Source: Solenopsis invicta (taxonomy: Eukaryota > Arthropoda > Insecta > Hymenoptera > Formicidae). Taken from it: a stretch of 64,000 nt of DNA. The notes below the pieces were generated by a model, which had not been told where the DNA came from, did not search any database, and worked only from the letters and a program-made list of their open reading frames with translations. Position 1 is the first letter of the stretch, and every line of letters begins with the position of its first letter. Positions 60,801-64,000 of this stretch are shown in pieces. Position numbers and translations under genes: made by a program. The DNA lies in the NCBI RefSeq assembly GCF_016802725.1, contig NC_052672.1:6415685-6479684 (forward strand). Reading direction: 5' to 3'.

Positions 60801-63800
60801 ATTCCAGGGATTCTAAGAATCACAAAGTTTCGTCTATCAATAATAATAGCGAGCGTGGTATCCTTACCATTTGTTCCATGAGAGCGTCTTCCAAGGGTGA
60901 CAGAGGCGCCGTGGGTGGTGGTGGCGAGGAAGAAGACGGAGACTCACCCTCCGCCCTCTTGATCCTTTCCGGTAACGCCGCTATAATTTGTTCTGCCAAT
61001 GTCAGCACCCTCGCGTCTTCTTCCCCTATAAAAAGGAATCACCACCCTAGCCAAATTCGAAAAGCTCGTGGTGGCAGACCGCCGAAATCACATCGATCAC
61101 AACACCGAAGTTTAAAAGCCGTGAACGTTCTACGATGCATCGAGATGCTGCCGCGGTACCAGATAAAATGTTTAACACCAACAAGTGCGCCGCTACGACA
61201 TGAATTGACAACACGAAGAGTCAGACAAGTCGCTGGTAAACGTGACATTTTCTTATTCGTTTCGTAAGATGATAGCCAGCTGAGATACCTCCACAATGGT
61301 CGATTAGGCAGATTGTCCAGGTGATAAAATTTAGTTGCTACATTATTGTTGAAAGATTGTATACAGACAAGATTGTTGCTCGAGAACAGGTCACGATAGC
61401 CGACAGTAGAGTGGCTAAGAAAATTTAAACATTACACAGCAATTCATCCAACACCAGCGATTACGAAGGCCAAGCAACACCAATATTGTTCAAGCTGCAA
61501 GAGTTCAGAGAAGTTAGAGAAGGCATCGTAGTCGCTGACCGAGTCCGGTCGTCTCGTACGCACACATAGAGATAGAAAGAGAAAAGGAACACTGCTGTAT
61601 GTGTGGCTGTGTATATGTAAGAATGTGTGTATGTGTGTGTATGTGTCTGCAAATGAGGGAGGCAAACGCAGTTTCAACTAGGATCTCTACGGAATTCGCA
61701 GTCCACACGTGATTGCGGTCGGTAGTACGTCTAGGCCGATCCGTTTCTATCGGTAGTGTGTCACAGAGAATAGACAGAGAATTACGGATAGTTTTTACAG
61801 ACAGACAGGCAGACAGACAGACAAATAGAAGAGGAAACGAGGAAGGTACGGACCTACGGTCTCCTGAGGGGTCGGAGCGCTCTCCATTCCCTGTTCGTTG
61901 AGGCCTAACGACGACTCATCTTCTTGCAACAACTCCATGTTGTCCAGCAGCGGCGAGCCACCTGTGTTTTTCGATAAACCCCACTTAATGCTACATACGT
62001 TGCCTAATTTATTACGCTCGCATGACTTACGACCTTTTTGTGACTCTATCTTTACAAACTGGACGAGGGAAAATATAATGGCGTTGAAAGGGCTAATCGG
62101 CAATGGGTAGGGTGTGACTATATGTGTGTCAGATACGTGAATGTGTGTGCGTGTATACGAAAAAGAGGGCAGTATATAATAGCAAACGAGACTAACACAA
62201 CGCCAGATCGAGACCGCTGTCTTGAGATGGCCGCCTAGGGCTAGGGCTGGCGGGTCGCAAGAAAAGCCTCTCGTCTTGCCTTCGGGTTTCGAGTTGATTC
62301 AGTTCTTCGGCGATTGCCGTGTGACCGTTCTCCGCGGCCAGCTCGGTCGCCGTTCTATTCTGACAGTCCCTCACGCGTAGTGCCATAGCATTCCATCTAT
62401 GGAGGCAGAGTTAACACATACTTATTAAATATCAGTGTAATCGTGGTATGAGGCAATTGCGAGCTAAACAAAAGGCGGAGATGTGTAAATTGCAACTTTT
62501 CGGTCGTAACTTGTTGGATCCAGTTGTTTGTAATAAACGTTAGACGAATATTGCTCCAATGAGATTATTTTCACAAACCTGTAAAGAATCCTGGCGGTGT
62601 CGGCGTGCCCTGCCGCACAAGCCCAAGCAAGTGGCGTGAGACCTGCGCTATCCTGCCTGAGAGCATCGACCTCGGCGTCCAAAATGCTACTAGGATTTTC
62701 TGCTCTCCAGTGAAGGAGTGCACAGGCTAACCTGGAGTATCCCAACCCGGCCGCCAGATGCAAGAGGGTAGGCCCACCGGATTGAAGAGGTTCCGCTCCA
62801 GTTCGCCAAGGACGGACAACAGCATCCTGTAATATATCAGAAATAAAACTTTACACTGTAATTTATTAACTATATACGAAAAATACAATTTTATTAAAAT
62901 ATTTAATAACTTAGCTAAGTAGAGACCTAAAAATAATTTTGTTGGACCATCATAATAATTATAAAAAATATTTAAACATGATGAGCAATATCTAATTATT
63001 TTGATGGTCTAACAAAATTATTTTCAGATCTGTGACCAGGTAAATTTTTAAATACTTTAACACAAAATCGTTCTTTCTCTGTAATTATCATAACCAAGAT
63101 TTTAATCGAAAGCTTTTTAGAAATATCGAGTAGTTTTTTTCAAAAGTACCTGGCAATAAGCAACCAGTCGCTCTTCCAGATGAGCTGCGGGAGACGGCGG
63201 ACCGGGACCCTGCAGACGGGCCTCGACATCCGCAAGACGATCCAGCAGAGCTTTCTCTGGGCTAGGTTCGCTTGTCGGCGCTCTACGATATTCGAAGGCA
63301 ACGCTATCGGACACGACAAAACCGTCACAGGCCACCTGAAGGGACGCTATTCCTGGTGCGTGCGCGGGACATCGACAACGCAATACACCTGGTTGCACGA
63401 GGCATGCCTCGACCGGTTCCGCATCGAAAAGTACCGAATACGATTGGGAACCACTACCGCCGGTCCACGGACCAGCAACTAATACCTGAAATATCATTTA
63501 TATCAAGTATATCTACGTATATAGCGTTCTTACAATTCCAAAAAATAATATCGAGAAAAAATTAAGTTTTTTTTCATTTTTTTCAGAAAATATGGAAAAA
63601 CGACTATGATAATGAGATACTGATATTCTTAATTTTTTGGAAAAATAAAATTGAGGAAAAAAACAGATTTAACAAAAAATACGAAAAATACAATTATGAC
63701 AATAACAGCGGATTTTGATGAACGATTTAATCTATTAGAATTCTTAAATATAAATGCAAAAAATTTTAAAACTACTGAGGTGTAGAAAACAACAGACGTT

Positions 63801-63982
63801 ATATTAACAACGACATTATATTTAAAAAAAAGAATCGTTTTTGTTTTCAAAATTTCCAAAAATTTTTTCAAGCTAAGAACACTATATAATGAATCCAAAA
63901 ACACAAAAAGAAAAATCAACTTAAATATATTGTTCACGTACCTTTACACCACCCTCGGTGTAACTCCACTCGGGACTATATT
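54714..63982 (-). CDS. Camta: Calmodulin-binding transcription activator, 3' nine exons
   Basis: Minus-strand exons: 63982-63942, 63485-63150, 62826-62579, 62396-62197, 61961-61854, 61025-60868, 60530-60037, 58345-58190, 54852-54714. They total 1880 nt with all phases matching: two bases of a split codon, 625 residues and TAG. Order: IPT/TIG immunoglobulin-like domain (YSPEWSYTEGGVKVLVAGPW), ankyrin repeats (TLLHLAAGLGYSRLACALLH; GLTPLAWACAAGHADTARIL; TATELAAENGHTAIAEELNQ), a segment EEDARVLTLAEQIIAALPER, then IQ motifs (AARMIQKAYRNYKGRQ, AAVLIQQYYRRHKQYA, AALVIQNNYRSYRARPG, AARKIQQFMRQSKIKLQ). This is the CAMTA family architecture: a Ca2+/calmodulin-regulated nuclear transcription factor; the fly protein is needed for rapid rhodopsin deactivation. 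The CG-1 DNA-binding domain and N terminus lie beyond base 64000. The gene converges on tn. Confidence 0.92.
55518..56404. mobile_element. piggyBac-like MITE, copy 2
   Basis: The right end is TTACAGTTTAAGGGTTAA, identical to that of 28006-28954; the left end is TAACCTTTAAACTGTAACG, slightly decayed with the TTAA lost. Shared interior blocks include CATGCTCAATACTGCGAA and AGTAAAGTTTCAATAACGGT. It is same-orientation and about 890 bp. Confidence 0.85.
56585..56840 (+). repeat. Dispersed repeat, copy 2 of the pair with 16083-16310
   Basis: Similar along its length to the intronic copy in tn; the sequence after it (56840-56940) also resembles 16900-16990, so the repeat unit may be longer. Confidence 0.5.
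57752..57900. repeat. GA-rich low-complexity tract
   Basis: AGAGAGAGAGACAGACAAAG-type sequence on the + strand (TC-rich on the Camta strand). Confidence 0.9.
58190..58345 (-). CDS. Camta: Camta exon: third and fourth IQ-like motifs
   Basis: Acceptor TTGTTGCAG, donor AA|GTTAGT, phase 2 in and out. It encodes QATKAALVIQNNYRSYRARP, a Gln/Ala/His linker (QQAVHQQAAHQ), and AARKIQQFMRQSKI. The YH-R-QATKAAL junction restores the IQ register. Confidence 0.93.
58346..60036 (-). other. Camta intron between IQ-motif exons
   Basis: The intron contains a dispersed repeat copy at 58432-58800; the remainder is unremarkable. Confidence 0.65.
58432..58800. repeat. Dispersed AT-rich repeat, copy A
   Basis: It shares TTCTTAATTTNTNGAAAAAT, AAAATAAAATTGAGAAAAAA, TTATGACAGCG/CAATAACAGCGG and a TTTTAAATATAAA block with 63536-63890; part of it also matches 32800-32950 (TTTTCCGAAAAAATAAAATT). 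Confidence 0.6.
60037..60530 (-). CDS. Camta: Camta exon: linker plus first two IQ motifs
   Basis: Acceptor CTTGTAG, donor AG|GTAACT, phase 0 in and phase 2 out. It starts PLDSGELFDSYRDCSGGAAS, continues through a Ser/Pro/Asp-rich region, TTADFCEFLQLQLQLDGNGN, a Gly/Asn-rich stretch, then LSRLTLSDREQRELYHAARM, AARMIQKAYRNYKGRQ and AAVLIQQYYRRHKQYAYH (two IQ motifs). LQLQLQL is coded by a CAGCTG-repeat palindrome at about 60346-60366. Confidence 0.92.
60531..60867 (-). other. Camta intron, 337 bases
   Basis: A short AT-rich intron with nothing further seen. Confidence 0.7.
60868..61025 (-). CDS. Camta: Camta exon: EEDARVLTLAEQ segment
   Basis: Acceptor TTTATAG, donor ATG|GTAAGG, phase 1 in and phase 0 out. 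It encodes EEDARVLTLAEQIIAALPER, then a Ser/Pro run and PLSPLEDALMEQM. The first part is a conserved helical segment of CAMTA between ankyrin and IQ regions. Confidence 0.9.
61026..61853 (-). other. Camta intron with a possible cassette exon
   Basis: 828 bases. A phase-compatible but doubtful 72-base exon lies at 61481-61552. TG-rich sequence lies at 61600-61650 and a CAGA-type repeat at 61797-61824. Confidence 0.6.
61854..61961 (-). CDS. Camta: Camta exon: acidic linker
   Basis: Acceptor AACACAG. It encodes GSPLLDNMELLQEDESSLGL and ends SAPTPQETV. Two donors compete: CC|GTAGGT (phase 0) and GTAG|GTCCGT (phase 1). Only the second joins in frame to the next exon, giving ETV-G-EEDARVLTLAEQ, so it is used for the end given here. 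Phase 1 at both ends makes it skippable. Confidence 0.8.
62197..62396 (-). CDS. Camta: Camta exon: last ankyrin repeat and Ser/Pro linker
   Basis: Acceptor CTCCATAG, donor T|GTTAGT, phase 2 in and phase 1 out. It encodes WNAMALRVRDCQNRTATELA, AENGHTAIAEELNQLE (ankyrin), then RPASPSPRRPSQDSGLDLAL. Confidence 0.92.
62579..62826 (-). CDS. Camta: Camta exon: ankyrin repeats
   Basis: Acceptor ATTACAG, donor AG|GTTTGT, phase 0 in and phase 2 out. It contains GGPTLLHLAAGLGYSRLACA and SAGLTPLAWACAAGHADTAR, two ankyrin repeats separated by an insert carrying DAEVDALRQD. Confidence 0.95.
62827..63149 (-). other. Camta intron filled by a foldback element
   Basis: 323 bases, of which about 200 are the MITE at 62880-63081. 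Confidence 0.7.
62880..63081. mobile_element. Foldback MITE, GAAAGAAC family copy 3
   Basis: The inverse of the right end reads GAAAGAACGATTTTGTGTTA, then CACAGATCTGAAAATAATTT; the left half pairs with it (CTAAAAATAATTTTGTTGGA against TGAAAATAATTTTGTTAGAC). Same family as 3354-3585 and 36810-37010. Confidence 0.65.
63150..63485 (-). CDS. Camta: Camta exon: IPT/TIG domain body
   Basis: Acceptor ATTTCAG, donor CAG|GTACTT, phase 0 both ends. It encodes VLVAGPWTGGSGSQSYSVLF through SDSVAFEYR (TIG strands), then SEPSPEKALLDRLADVEARL and a short helix ending EERLVAYCQ. Confidence 0.95.
63486..63941 (-). other. Camta intron within the TIG domain
   Basis: 456 bases, nearly all made of the dispersed repeat copy at 63536-63890. 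Confidence 0.7.
63536..63890. repeat. Dispersed AT-rich repeat, copy B
   Basis: Related to 58432-58800 (see that entry). Two copies in introns of the same gene, in the same orientation, share TTTCATTTTTTTC near the left end. No ORF. Confidence 0.6.
63942..63982 (-). CDS. Camta: Camta exon: start of IPT/TIG domain
   Basis: A 41-base exon between acceptor TATTGCAG and donor AAG|GTACGT. It encodes YSPEWSYTEGGVK after a split codon. YSPEWSYxEGG is the diagnostic opening of the CAMTA TIG domain. Confidence 0.9.
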
Positions 63983-64000
63983 CTGCAATATGGACGGTTG

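Overview
This is nuclear DNA of an insect. It has GC-rich coding islands and CpG-rich patches in very AT-rich introns and spacers, GT-AG introns, microsatellites and many short foldback transposons. The texture suggests a hymenopteran, perhaps an ant; that is an impression from base composition and repeats, not a proof.

Two large multi-exon genes converge tail to tail. On the + strand, positions 1687-46133 carry the last twelve coding exons of a TRIM-NHL protein, the insect thin (tn)/nhl-1 type, a TRIM32-like E3 ligase. The exons join in frame into 1164 residues plus a stop: a coiled-coil/B-box C-terminal segment, a filamin-like-looking linker exon, a long low-complexity Ser/Glu/Arg-rich region, and a six-repeat NHL beta-propeller. 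The RING and B-boxes lie upstream of the window. On the - strand, positions 63982-54714 carry the last nine coding exons of Camta, the calmodulin-binding transcription activator: IPT/TIG domain, ankyrin repeats, four IQ-like helices and a short C-terminal tail (625 residues in the window). Its CG-1 DNA-binding domain lies beyond base 64000.

The most unusual locus is 25766-27797, inside a 14.4 kb tn intron that opens with a GC donor. A single open frame of about 2 kb encodes an acidic, low-complexity protein with three NGW[V/L] motifs, a 20-residue Asp tract and a hydrophobic C-terminal tail. Its first 141 bases (25766-25906) have the acceptor, donor, length and phase of a tn cassette exon. 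The long frame is therefore either a nested intronless gene or an alternative last exon of tn, replacing the NHL propeller with a membrane tail.

The rest is intron or 3' flank: a piggyBac-like TTAA MITE family (two or three copies), a three-copy GAAAGAAC-ended foldback family, a MITE with 80-base inverted ends (39851-40416), smaller hairpins, diverged dispersed repeats and simple repeats. I found no tRNA, rRNA or CRISPR. The 8.6 kb between the two stop codons (46134-54713) shows no convincing third coding gene; it is probably 3' UTR plus spacer, with CpG-rich patches of unknown role.
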